DNA from: Amaurobius ferox
Lineage: Eukaryota > Arthropoda > Arachnida > Araneae > Amaurobiidae
Direction: 5' to 3'
NCBI GenBank assembly: GCA_951213105.1
Contig: OX578142.1
Coordinates: 122,044,731 to 122,108,730 of the forward strand
DNA: 64,000 nucleotides
Below are positions 28,774-39,427 of the stretch, piece after piece; the stretch's first letter is position 1; every line of letters starts with the position of its first letter. The translations under genes were made by a program, and so were the position numbers. The notes beneath the pieces were generated by a model. The model had not been told where the DNA came from and did not search any database. It worked only from the letters and a program-made list of their open reading frames with translations.

Positions 28774-31700
28774 TGGCAAAAAAATGATTATTGGTTGCGA
28801 TGCGAATGCCCATAACACTGTTTGGGGTAGTAGTGATTGCAACCATAGGGGTGATGATCTTTTAGAACAGATCCTTCTCTATAAGCTCTTTGTACTCAAC
28901 AAGGGTAATTCTCCTACCTTCGTGACTGTAAAGCGTCGCGAAGTGCTTGATATTAGCATAAGCAATAGTTCTGCCTATGAAAATGTTGTTAATTGGAAGG
29001 TTTCAAATGATATATCACTGTCTGACCATCAATTAATTTCTTTTTCTGTTAAAGGTCCTGTAAAACCTGCAGCTGACAAGGGTAGGAACCCTAGAAATAC
29101 TAATTGGGGTTCCTACAAAGAAGATCTCGGGGTCAGGTTGGCTGGCCACATTGGTGAGTATTCTTCTATTGAAAAACTGGATTTGGCTGTTGACTCCGTG
29201 CAACAAGCCATTATCCAGACCTTTCACAGTAACTGTAGAACCACTACTGCTGACTCCCCGAGGATTGTTCCTTGGTGGTCTAATGAGCTCAGCCGGTTGC
29301 ATGGGAAATGCAGGAAGCTCTTCAATAGAGCTAAGAAGAATGGTGAATGGCAGGTTTATAAATCTGCTCTTACCTCTTATAATAAAGCAGTCAGGGACTC
29401 CAAGAGAAATTCTTGGAGAACGTACTGCGAAGGTATTAAAGATACCCCTGTCGTAGCAAAGCTTGTTAAGCTGATGGCAAGGGAAAGAAATTGTAATTTG
29501 AACACTGTCAAGATGCCAAATGGCGACTTTACTGTTACTAGCGAAGAGACCCTGACTGAGCTGTTCAGGGTTCACTTTCCGGTTTCTTATCCTTATGTTC
29601 ATTGTGACAATGTTATTGCGTGTTCCACGTACTCTTCTGACGACAATAGTTGGAGCACTGCCGGGAACATTGTTACTCTTGATAGGGTCAAATGGGCAAT
29701 TAATTCCCATAAATCCTACAAAACTCCGGGAACTGATGGCATCATTCCAATTCTTCTCCAGGAGGGAATTGAGGTGCTAGCTCCCATTCTCTGCAGCATC
29801 TACAGAGCCTGTATTGCCTTAGGTCACATACCAAATGCATGGAGGCATACTAAGGTAATCTTCATTCCAAAAATTGGAAAGGACAATTATTATGAGGCCA
29901 AATCTTTTAGGCCTATTAGCCTTACGTCTTTTCTTTTAAAGACTATTGAGAAGCTTATTGATAGGTACTTAAGAGAAGTGATTCTGGCCTCTAAGCCCTT
30001 GTCAAATTCTCAACATGCCTATCAACCGGGCAAATCTACAGATACTGCTCTTTACAGTCTTTCCTTTATTTTGGAGAGAAATTTCAATGCCAAGGAAGTT
30101 GCTCTTGCCACCTTTCTCGACATTGAAGGTGCCTTTGATAAGGTACCCATCGACACCATCCTTGATGCTCTTGATAGAAAAGGTGTTGATACCACGATCT
30201 CTTACTGGATCAAGAACCTGTTATCTAATAGGTATATCTGTGCATCTCTACTTGGTGATAGTATGACTGTGCATGCACTTTTGGGCTGTCCACAAGGAGG
30301 TGTGCTTTCACCAATTCTTTGGTGTATAGTTGTGGACTCTCTTTTGGAGAGCATCAGTGCTTCTGGCGTTTCTTGCGTTGGTTATGCAGATGATGTTGTC
30401 ATCATTGCCAGGGGCAAATTTGGCAACACTGTATCCGACATGATGTCTACTGTTCTTAGGAGGGTTGAGGCATGGTGCAGAAATGCAGGCCTTACGGTTA
30501 ATCCGCATAAGACTGCTTTGGTTGCGTTTACTAGGAAACATATACTTAATCTTGGGGATATTCGCTTCTTTGGGCAGAAGCTTATTTGCTCCAAGGAGGT
30601 TAAATTCCTGGGAATTTACTTTGACAAGGAACTCAATTGGAAGAGACACTTGGAGTATTGCACGACTAAAGTCAGAAGAATCTTCTGGTCTTGTAGGAAT
30701 GCTATTGGGAAAACCTGGGGCTTAAATCCCAGTGCTATCCATTGGATTTACTCGATGGTAGTCTGTCCTATCATTTCCTATGGATCCATTGTTTGGTGGT
30801 CCAGAATTAAATGTGAAACAGCTAAACTTGAATTAGTTAAGCTTCAAAGGATGGTGTGCATTGCAATCTCTGGATGCATGAAACCCACACCTACTGCAAC
30901 TCTCGAACTTTTACTTGGTTTGCATCCGCTCTACATGCGTATTGAAGCAGAGGCACTCATCTGCATGAACAGACTTAAATATCTGAAATACTGGAAAGAT
31001 TACTCAAGGTATCTATCTTGGGGTGAACTTAACAGTAATGTTGCTAGTCATCCTTATTTCTGTATGCCATCTGATGGCATCCATGTCAAATATACGTTTG
31101 ATAAGCCTTATGAAATTCAAGTCCCCTCGCGGGACGATTGGAAAAGGACTCCCACCTACAATAAACGGAACTGTTTTGTATGGTACACAGATGGCTCGAA
31201 GATTGGCACAAGTACTGGTGCTTGCTGCCCTGATGATGGTACTGAGCTGTCGTATCCGCTTGGCAATTTTGCTACTGTCTTTCAGGCCGAAGTCTTTGCC
31301 ATCCTTATGTGTTGTAGAATCTGCTATGACAGGAAGTATAAGAATAGAAAGATTTTCATTTGTTCTGACAGTCATGCTGCTCTTATGGCTCTGGGGAAGT
31401 TCACTGTGACGTCTTCCCTTGTTTGGGAATGTTATAATGCACTCTGTGAAATCGCTACCAATAATAATGTCATTCTTTACTGGGTGCCTGGTCATTCGGG
31501 TATTCCTGGCAATGAATTGGCGGATGAACTTGCTAGGAAAGGCTCAAGTACTCCCTTTGTGGGCCCTGAGCCGGCCTTGGGAATTCCCAATGACCTTGTT
31601 AGAAGAATTGTCTATGACATCTTCAGGAAGCTTCAATGTAAGAACTGGCGTGACACTAAGGGACAAAGGCAAGCGAAAATTCTCAACTGCAATTGCCCTA

Positions 31701-32002
31701 GTACACGTCAAAAGGAACTTTTCAGGCTCAGCAGAACCGGCATCAGGAGGGCTGTTGGGCTCCTTACTGGGCACTGCACCCTCAAGAGACACCTTAATAT
31801 TATGGGTGTCACCAAGGATTCGCTTTGCAGAGGCTGCAATCACAGCGAAGAAACTGTAGCTTACATTCTATGTGAATGTGAGGCTTACTCTGCTCACAGA
31901 TTCGAGCACATTGGTTGTCATGTGATTGAACCCTGGGAGCTGAATGACATTCCTGTCAAGTGCCTGCTTATTTTCGCATCGGCTACTGGTCTCTTTTCTT
32001 AG
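28682..32002 (+). CDS. LINE ORF2: endonuclease C-half, reverse transcriptase, RNase H
   Basis: The true protein enters this frame at about 28775. The endonuclease finishes with GCDANAHNTVWGS and SLSDHQLISF (catalytic His in SDH). RT motifs: FRPISLTSFLLKTIEK, motif A FLDIEGAFDKVP (Asp480 of this frame), motif B PQGGVLSPILW, motif C YADD (568-571) and KFLGIYFD. RNase H: WYTDGS (Asp837), FQAE, ICSDSHAAL and GHSGIPGNELADEL (Asp948). A terminal CRGCNH..C.C zinc motif follows. All catalytic residues are present over 1076 usable residues, so the enzyme appears intact downstream of the frameshift. Confidence 0.93.
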   Translation: MIIRWNTSLLQPIFLMKIRKLFLMSLSNFCNGKKMIIGCDANAHNTVWGSSDCNHRGDDLLEQILLYKLFVLNKGNSPTFVTVKRREVLDISISNSSAYENVVNWKVSNDISLSDHQLISFSVKGPVKPAADKGRNPRNTNWGSYKEDLGVRLAGHIGEYSSIEKLDLAVDSVQQAIIQTFHSNCRTTTADSPRIVPWWSNELSRLHGKCRKLFNRAKKNGEWQVYKSALTSYNKAVRDSKRNSWRTYCEGIKDTPVVAKLVKLMARERNCNLNTVKMPNGDFTVTSEETLTELFRVHFPVSYPYVHCDNVIACSTYSSDDNSWSTAGNIVTLDRVKWAINSHKSYKTPGTDGIIPILLQEGIEVLAPILCSIYRACIALGHIPNAWRHTKVIFIPKIGKDNYYEAKSFRPISLTSFLLKTIEKLIDRYLREVILASKPLSNSQHAYQPGKSTDTALYSLSFILERNFNAKEVALATFLDIEGAFDKVPIDTILDALDRKGVDTTISYWIKNLLSNRYICASLLGDSMTVHALLGCPQGGVLSPILWCIVVDSLLESISASGVSCVGYADDVVIIARGKFGNTVSDMMSTVLRRVEAWCRNAGLTVNPHKTALVAFTRKHILNLGDIRFFGQKLICSKEVKFLGIYFDKELNWKRHLEYCTTKVRRIFWSCRNAIGKTWGLNPSAIHWIYSMVVCPIISYGSIVWWSRIKCETAKLELVKLQRMVCIAISGCMKPTPTATLELLLGLHPLYMRIEAEALICMNRLKYLKYWKDYSRYLSWGELNSNVASHPYFCMPSDGIHVKYTFDKPYEIQVPSRDDWKRTPTYNKRNCFVWYTDGSKIGTSTGACCPDDGTELSYPLGNFATVFQAEVFAILMCCRICYDRKYKNRKIFICSDSHAALMALGKFTVTSSLVWECYNALCEIATNNNVILYWVPGHSGIPGNELADELARKGSSTPFVGPEPALGIPNDLVRRIVYDIFRKLQCKNWRDTKGQRQAKILNCNCPSTRQKELFRLSRTGIRRAVGLLTGHCTLKRHLNIMGVTKDSLCRGCNHSEETVAYILCECEAYSAHRFEHIGCHVIEPWELNDIPVKCLLIFASATGLFS

Positions 32003-32096
32003 AGATCTTTTTTTTCTTCTGGGGTAGTACAATAGACCTTTGGTCGATGTGCTGGGCTCTTCTGGAGCCACCCTCCTTCATTTCATTCATTCATTC
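32003..32096 (+). other. LINE 3' UTR and tail
   Basis: Contains the hairpin GACC-TTT-GGTC (about 32034-32044), a second hairpin GGCTC-TTCTG-GAGCC, and a TTCATT/CATT simple repeat running into the target duplication. The segment tacaatagacctttggtc, then ctgggctcttc, resembles the micro-SINE core (tacagtaagccttcgg, then ctgggtcttc). Confidence 0.55.
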
Positions 32097-32103
32097 GAGG
32101 TCG

Positions 32104-33070
32104 GGGGATCGCAGTGGCCATGAAACTGCAAAGTTACGGGAGATGACTCTATCACCAAAGATCTGTTGCAGCACTTGTCGAACACATGTAGCGACGTGTG
32201 GAGGAGCACCATCTTGCATCCATATAATGTCATTAACGACGTTTTGCTGCTGCAATTCTGGAATTACATAATTCTGCAACATTGTTTTATACCGAGGACC
32301 TGTGATGGAGCACGTTTGCATACCATTGGAAGTAACCTCTTCGAAGAAGTACAGACCGAGAATGAATGTGCTTGTGATGCCGCACCACACAGTCACTTTA
32401 GCTTCATATAAGGGCACTGGTGCCACATCGTGAGGATTTTCGTCAGCCCAGTGAACGCAGTTCTTGGAGTTTACATTCCCAGTTAAGGAGAAATGTGCCT
32501 CATCCGTCCATAACATCCGCAGCGGCCACCTGCAATTTTCATCATATCTGATGAGGAAAAAATTCGCAAAGTCGACATACTGTTGTTCGTCTCCAGGTTG
32601 CAACATCTGGACGCGTTGGACTCGATAAGGAAACATCTACAGAACAGAGTGCAGAAGCTTGAGGACTGTGGTTTACGGTACATCCAAATTGCGGGCAATA
32701 CTTCTTACAGTACGCAGTGGGACTGCAGTAATTGTATTATGCACTTCCGCAACAACTTCAACAGGAACAGATAGATGGTCGTCCGGATTGCGGTCTATCA
32801 TGTGCATCCAGTTTCTTCAAATTTTTTTACCAAATAATCACGTACAGTTCGTACGGAGCATGGGCCTCGTCTTATCTTATGATTTCGACGATAAACTCGC
32901 ACTGCTTCAGTAGCATTTTAACCGTTCAGATAAAACAGCTTTATCAATTCACCTCGTTGTTTCCCTGTAAGTGTCATCTTGTTGGCACGTTCGAACACCT
33001 GATTGAAGAAACAATCTTCTCACACTGCTTATTTAAGGTTTTCCACAAGCAATGCTTTGCCCATGGTGTT
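32104..33070 (-). pseudogene. IS630-C transposase, N-terminal and catalytic part
   Basis: Minus strand from about 33060: a start resembling MTLTGKQRGELIKLFYLNGK, then an HTH region in broken frames. An open stretch of 181 residues (32636-32091) has LWTDEAHFSLTGNVNSKNCV (first Asp), HDVAPVPLYEAKVTVWCGIT, and IWMQDGAPPHVA (second Asp intact). It ends WPLRSPDLE where the LINE is inserted. The family signature SPDLTP is therefore cut in the middle. The N-terminal third carries stops and frameshifts. Confidence 0.85.
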
Positions 33071-33448
33071 CTGTGATTGGTGCTTCTACTGTCTCTCCCT
33101 TTGAATTATGCAAAATGCATCAATGCACCTCCTCTCTGTGTTGTCTTTGGCCCTTAACAATGCTCTTCTTTGCAAATGTTTTATGCCACCAATTTTCGTC
33201 ATACGTGTATCGTTCCAATGCCATTTATGGTTTTTCAATGCGCTGATCAATTTGCGTAGGAAAAACGTGGGTGTTGTTATTCGAAAATTTTTCACTGTAA
33301 CCGTAACCGTGAGAGCTCTATTGTTTGAAATCATCACAATCTCAAGCGCATACCTTCAAATAACAATATCTGAAATTTCCTTTCGATTGGTTGAGTGGAT
33401 CATATATCAGGGTTCATATATCAGGGAAGTTTTTTTATGACCACCCTG

Positions 33449-33639
33449 TACTTCAGTGTATAAGTAATAAATAAGTTTTCGTTTTTAAACCAACCGTGTC
33501 GTGCTTTAAGTATCTTCACACCATACTTGTGATGTCGTATTCTACTACTACGCAACTTTTGCTACCATGAAGTACTTCCTTAAATTTTACGTACATCTAT
33601 AGGCTTCGCAATTTATCTACTATATTGCCTTTTCCATCA
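33449..33639 (+). repeat. Copia-2 5' LTR, right part
   Basis: Resumes after the IS630-C right end and runs to ...ttttccatca. The primer binding site follows immediately. Together the two parts give an LTR of about 685 bp. Confidence 0.6.
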
Positions 33640-33657
33640 ACTGGTTATGGGGCCCAG
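33640..33657 (+). promoter_or_regulatory. Copia-2 primer binding site
   Basis: actggttatggggcccag is nearly the complement of the initiator tRNA-Met anticodon arm (GGTTATGGGCCCAG with one extra G), as in Copia-1. Confidence 0.75.
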
Positions 33658-34704
33658 ATGCCCAGTTTATGAACTGTTCCAGTCTAAAAACTGTTTATTT
33701 CACAAGAAGTATGTGTTAAAAGTTTAATACAATCAACACACCAAGCTCCTAGAAGGGGGGTTGAGAAAGTAAGGGTTAACAATGATAAGGAAGCGGCCAT
33801 AATTGTTTACGTCTAAAAGCTCAGAGTTGAGTTGCACACAAGTAGCCATGGCAGCGGAAATGGAAAACCTAAACCATGAGAACTACTCATCATGGAGCGT
33901 CAATATGAAGTATGCACTAATGAGTGAGGGTTGTTATAGCTACATAACTGGTGCTAATATCGAGTTAGATGAAACATCTTCAAGAAAAGAAAAATTAGAT
34001 GACGAATGGAGATGGGACAAAGTGATGTCGATACTGTTTTATGGAATTGAGATTGATTATAGAGAACTGATATCATCGACGGAAAATTCCAAAGAAGCAT
34101 GAGACTTACTTAAGGAATATTTTGAACCTAAATCACGAGCCAATTTAATGAGGCTATTATATGAATTTTTTGATCAACGTCCTAATTCTGACGAACCTAT
34201 TGGACTCTTTATATCACCAGAATTAAGAAATAAGTATGGAAATTGAGATGTTGCACATAATCTGGATGAGATCCTAGTTGCATTCCAAACAATAAGACAC
34301 CTTTCGGATGACTTCAAAGGCATCGTACAGACCATATATAAACTTCCAGACAAAGAATTCACCCTGGATAAAATCAAGGTCGAGTTCTTGGCTGAGGAAG
34401 ATCGCCTTGCTCAACAACATTGAGAACAAAGACAGGATGTGAGTACCCTTTCTGCATACAATGTTAAATCAAAATCTATGTCTAAATTTAAATGTAAAAA
34501 TGTTAAACCTAATGCTAAAAAGATAGGTCCATGTTTTTTGTGCAAACAGTTTGGACATTTAAAATATGATTGTAAGAAATTACATACTAATATAAGTGAA
34601 TTAGTTGAAAACATTTAGAAAATAACCATGTAGAATCGATCGACAAGTTTGGTTAGGTAGTGGACACGGCAGCAACTCGCCACTTTTGTAATAATAAAGA
34701 TCTG

Positions 34705-34942
34705 CAAAATTAAGCACACATCCACAACAGAAGGTCTTTATTTCACTTCCTATAAGACGTACAAAAGTTTAAAAAAAGGCCATAGCGCTTTCGAGCATAA
34801 ATACGCTCTTCATCATTGGCTACACAGAAATAAAACTTTTTTAAACTTTTGTACGTCTTATAGGAAGTGAAATAAAGACCTGGTGTGGATGTGTGCTTAA
34901 TTTGCTATTTTAACATCAGACGTGATACCAAATTATTTATAT
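34705..34942. mobile_element. Penelope-like foldback insertion (238 bp)
   Basis: Inserted in the Copia-2 protease region between exact 13-bp duplications taataaagatctg (34692-34704 and 34943-34955). It consists of two inverted arms of about 60 bp (34715-34776 and 34835-34897). Each contains tcacttcctataagacgtac on one strand. A loop of about 60 bp holds a hammerhead-like core. Inverted terminal fragments with a hammerhead motif are characteristic of Penelope-like element ends. No reverse transcriptase is present. Confidence 0.65.
34778..34823 (-). ncRNA. Hammerhead-ribozyme-like motif
   Basis: Read on the minus strand: a stem I strand GCCA, core AUGAUGA (canonical CUGAUGA with the first base changed), stem II GAGC/GCUC with loop GUAUUUAU, then the invariant GAAA. 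A very short GC-rich stem III region (GCGCUAU) and stem I return strand UGGC follow. The order stem I - CUGANGA - stem II - GAAA - stem III is that of hammerhead ribozymes, and short-stem-III forms are known in Penelope-like elements. The changed first core base probably weakens or abolishes cleavage. Confidence 0.55.
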
Positions 34943-36200
34943 TAATAAAGATCTGTTTACAAAATTTAATAAATTAGAAGGAACATCAATGTCCTTAGCT
35001 GTCGGAGACAACGAAAGCACGATTGAAGGTGTCGGTACGATAGTTATATATGTGAATTTAAATGGTCACAAAAACAAAATTGTTCTAAATGACGTAATGT
35101 ATTCACCTAAACTAAGATGAAATTTAATTGCTGCCTCAGTTATTGAGGAAAATAAATGTAGTTTCGTGGATACTAATAGTACCATAATGCTCTTTACACC
35201 AAATGGTTTTGAGTAATTTTATGCAAGAAGGAAAGAGGGTCTGCATTTCCTCAGACCTCAGTATGACATAGGGGTTAAAAGTCATAATATTGAAGAGATT
35301 AAAACTAAAAGCCTTAAGCAAAATGTAAAATTGAAAAATCTAAGACTGCTAAAAACAGTAATCTTAAGGTAAACGATTGTAGTGTTCTTAAAAGTGAAAA
35401 TCATAGTAACTTTAAAGTTAATGATTATTGTGTTTTTAAAAGTAAAATTGCAAATCATAGTAGTTTTAAAGTTAATGATTTTGAAAGTAAAACTGCAAAT
35501 CATAATAATTTTAAGATTGATGATTCTAGTGCTTTTAGAAGTAAAATTGTGAAACATAATGATAAGATTAATCAGTGACAAAATTTTTAATAATAATACT
35601 AATGCCAGTAAAATCTTTAAGAGTAAGAAGATAAGTTATAGTGCAAATGTTTTTAAAAGTAAAAAATCTTGTAAATATGATGTATTTAAAAGCAAAATGC
35701 AAGTTAGGCCTACTACTGAAGTAAGGGGAAATGCTAGACTCTGGCATAAAAGGTTTTACCACATTAATGTTGATTATCTATACCATACATGTAAAATTTC
35801 TGCTGTTAATGGATTACCAAAATCAGTGAAAGGAAAATTAACTATAAATGTTATAAACTTGCTAAATCAAAACGGGTTTCATTCAAATCAATAGGAAGAA
35901 TCAGAGCTCAAAAACCACTTGAGCATATGGATGTCTGTCGTCCAATGCCAAAACCATTATGTGGAGGGGCTAAATATTTTTTGAGCATAATTGATGATTA
36001 TTCCAGAAAAGTTACGGTATTCCCGATGAAACAAGAAGTTTTGATAAGTTTAAATGATAAGTTTGATAGTTTGAAGTTTTGATAAGTTTGACAGTTTCAG
36101 AACAGAGCAAAAAGATTTTTAAATCCCAAAATTATTTGTGTACGCACTGACAATAGTATGGAATTTTGTAACAATGAATTTAACAAATTTTTAGAAACCA

Positions 36201-37434
36201 TGAACCCATGTCGATGCATCGAAAAGTGGTTTAAGTTAGCATTTTTGTCTTCATATCTCTGGGACTTTTTATGATAAAATGCTGAAATTTTGTACATCAC
36301 CTTATACACCCCTGTGTATGGGGTACATTTTACTCATTGGACATTTACTCATCTTCGCCGACTCGCACATTCAATTACTTGCCTTCTATGTTTAAATTAA
36401 GAACAAAAATTAATATTTAATTTTATGCTCTCCGAGTGCTAGCCCCAGTTGGTTTGACCATACTACATATTTGTATTTTTATTATTTAATGTTTTGCCAT
36501 CTTTTATTACATTTTGATTATTGCGGCTCTGAAGCCTGTGGCATTTTGAATGAAGTCTTTGTGCCTGAGTGTAGTGGCGTGCTGAGAGATTCAGCTATTG
36601 TATTTTAATACTCCTGAAAATTTAATGTCTTTTTATTGTTTGTGAAGAAGAAGTTCCTTAAATGTCAGGGTTTTTGATTTTAAATGTTTTATTGGATGTT
36701 TTATTTCTGTAGTGTTTCGGGCAGGTCATCTAGGAGATTTACTTCTCCGGACAGGAGGGTGAACCTGAGGGTTATTATTTTGCAGATTTTCGATCGCGGG
36801 TTTGTAAATGGTGCTGGTGCTTGTGTGTCTTCTAAATTCCAAATTTAGGAGGTCACGTCCGTACCTTTACAATTGCCTATTTATCTCCAACAGGTAAAGA
36901 ATTAGTGCGTTTCAATCTCTTTGGGACACCCGAGTGCTAGCCCCAGTTGGTTTGACCATACTACATATTTGTATTTTTATTATTTAATGTTTTGCCATCT
37001 TTTATTACATTTTGATTATTGCGGCTCTGAAGCCTGTGGCATTTTGAATGAAGTCTTTGTGCCTGAGTGTAGTGGCGTGCTGAGAGATTCAGCTATTGTA
37101 TTTTAATACTCCTGAAAATTTAATGTCTTTTTATTGTTTGTGAAGAAGAAGTTCCTTAAATGTCAGGGTTTTTGATTTTAAATGTTTTATTGGATGTTTT
37201 ATTTCTGTAGTGTTTCGGGCAGGTCATCTAGGAGATTTACTTCTCCGGACAGGAGGGTGAACCTGAGGGTTATTATTTTGCAGATTTTCGATCGCGGGTT
37301 TGTAAATGGTGCTGGTGCTTGTGTGTCTTCTAAATTCTAAATTTAGGAGGTCACGTCCGTACCTTTACAATTGCCTATTTATCTCCAACAGGTAAAGAAT
37401 TAGTGCGTTTCAATCTCTTTGGGACACCCTGTAT
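36201..37434. mobile_element. Fragment of a CAGGGTGTCCC-type element with internal duplication
   Basis: The right end ctttgggacaccctgta (to 37434) is the reverse complement of the TACAGGGTGTCCC termini seen at 44272. The stretch 36235-36350 (gggactttttatgataaaat and following) is the reverse complement of 44470-44560, so both belong to one family in opposite orientation. A matching left end is not seen at 36201. No coding sequence. Confidence 0.6.
36433..37428. repeat. 498-bp perfect-order tandem duplication
   Basis: 36433-36930 and 36931-37428 are nearly identical (one change noticed: aaattccaaa versus aaattctaaa). The join is gggacacc/cgagtgctag. Non-coding and very young. Confidence 0.93.
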
Positions 37435-39427
37435 ATATATGTTAAATACAAAAATGATTTCTTAAGAAAAATTATCTCTCTTTGATTGTGTTATATTTCA
37501 TACCTTAAGCTATTGTATCCAGTATAACTATTTCTTTCTCTCTCTCTCTATTTCTTTTTTAAGAGTGTTACTTTTACTTTAGAAAACCAAGATTTGTTTT
37601 ATCCACATAAATTATTTCAATGCGAAATCAGAAGTATGGGGACCAAGATTCAATGATACACGTGGAATTGAACTTCTGGAATTTAATCGAATGGTTTCAG
37701 CTGAATGTGGCGAACAATCCTGATAGCTATCCTATGTTGACCAATATAAGAGGATCAAGCTGGATAGATCTGTGTATTACTAAAAACATGAAAAATAAGA
37801 TAGGAAACTGGATCTTTCATGATCAGATTACTATAAGTGACTATAACTTGATGGAATTTAGAATAGGAATAGGGGAAGTGCAAGTAAAAGGCATACAAAA
37901 TGGAGGATAAAAGACCTCAATTGGTAAACATGAGGAGGTTTATGACTTAGTTTATCAAAGTCGGAAAATAGATATTAATCAATTTAATGCTGAGGAGTAT
38001 ATCGATGATATAGAAGACTGATTGGTGCAAATTTGTTTAAACAGTATTAAAGGGAAGCAAAAGGCAAGAAGTAATGCTTCATGGTGGACAGAAGAGCTAC
38101 AGATTATAAGGAGCAAAGTGAGGGCATTAAGAAGAAAATTTCAGAAAGAATCTGAAGAATTGAATAGGATAACAAAAAAGATCAGATATAAGCTAGAATA
38201 TACTCAGTAAAAAAAGCAAATCATTCAAACGAAAACAGAAAGCTTTAAGAAAAACCTTGATAAAGAAGTTGTCAACAATTCGTTTGGGGCTCATTACAAA
38301 CTGATAAAAAATCAGACAAAGAAGAATATGGTAAACCATTGTGTTATAAGACAAAATGGTATACAAACCACCAATATTGCAGATTCAATTCATGAAATTC
38401 TTGGTTTCCAAACCATAAGGGATTTCCCTAGTGGAAATTACGAAGAAGAAGAATCTAAATTATTTACAGTTTATGAAGTAAGCAAGGCACTGCAGGAATC
38501 TGACGATAATAAGCTCCAGGATTAAATGGTTTAACCATAGAGATTATAAAAGTTATTTTATGTAGATAGGAATTGGTTTTTAAAAATATTGAACTGTTGT
38601 TTTATAAATGGGATTTTTCCAAAGTGTTGGAAAAAGGCAAGAGTGGTCCTGATACCTAAGGACAGAAAGGATTTGAACACTCAAAAAGCATATAGACCGA
38701 TATGTTTACTACCCATTTACCATAACACATATACTTAGAATTAAGCTAAGAGGTCAAAGAATTGGATATAAGAAAGAACTGAAATACTTAGGAATCTTAT
38801 TCGATGAGAAGCTGACATGGATGGCTCATCTGAGGGAACTTAGAAACAAAGTAAATAACTTTCACCATAAGCTTACAAGATTAACTAGAGCAACTTGGGG
38901 GCTAAGCCCCAGAGTCATAAAAGAAATTTATATTAGAGCAACAGAAAAAATGATCGTCTATGGAGCTAAAATATGGTACCAAGACCATAGGAGGACGAAT
39001 GACAAGCTGATCTAAATTCAAAGGATGGCCTTACTTTCTATAACAAAGTGTTATAAAACTGTATCTAATGATGTAATACAGATACTGGCAGGTTGTGTAC
39101 CTCTTGATATTAAAATCAGAAATGAAATAAAGTCATATAAATTGTTCCACTGGAGGGAACAAATTGAAATCGGAGAACAAGTCATCAACCCAAATGAGGT
39201 TGAGATGCCTTGTACAGAATATTGACCACCTTGGGACGAGAAACTATTGAAGTGGAAAATGGGTAGAGAAAGAGCAAAAACCTTGGAGGCTTATACCGAT
39301 GTTTCCAAGATGAACGGAAAAACGGGGAGCACATACATTATATTTCATAATGGTGAAATAAATAAGAAATGGCAAGAACGGATAGACAACAATACGGTAT
39401 TTAATGCCGAACTTTACGCATTGTGGA

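Larger units (their letters stand above)
26118..32096 (+). mobile_element. Full-length I-type LINE with RNase H (LINE-1 of this window)
   Basis: A 5979-bp element between exact 14-bp target duplications gaggtcgggggatc (26104-26117 and 32097-32110). It has a 5' UTR of about 700 bp, ORF1, ORF2 (endonuclease, reverse transcriptase, RNase H, terminal CCHC), a short 3' UTR and a TTCATT-type simple tail. Domain content puts it in the I/LOA/R1 superclade, and RNase H excludes the Jockey type. It lies in the IS630-C transposase codons for SPDLT. It is barely decayed: one stop and one SINE in ORF1, one frameshift in ORF2. Confidence 0.92.
25535..33448 (-). mobile_element. IS630-type element with ~330-bp inverted repeats (IS630-C)
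   Basis: The left end cagggtggtcataaaaaaaa (25535) and the reverse complement of the right end (finishing atgaccaccctg at 33448) match for roughly 330 bp, to about 25865 and 33115. TA flanks both sides. The transposase is on the minus strand and is split by a 6-kb LINE. Removing the LINE leaves about 1.9 kb. Confidence 0.9.
33848..36200 (+). pseudogene. Copia-2 gag-pol, decayed
   Basis: Begins MAAEMENLNHENYSSWSVNM and parallels Copia-1 domain by domain. Gag carries several stops (first at 34100). The zinc knuckle CFLCKQFGHLKYDC is at about 34530. Protease VDTAATRHF is at about 34660, interrupted by a 238-bp insertion. The pre-integrase region LWHKRFYHINVDY is at about 35740, and the integrase MDVCRPMPKP..GGAKYF (first Asp) at about 35925. 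It ends with CVRTDNSMEFCNNEF (second Asp) near 36170, where homology stops. No RT, RNase H or 3' LTR remains. Stops and frameshifts throughout show it is old. Confidence 0.85.

Noticed and set aside
29033..29710. Long minus-strand open frame of 225 codons inside the LINE.
   Set aside because: It is the antisense shadow of the RT-bearing ORF2, without motifs of its own.
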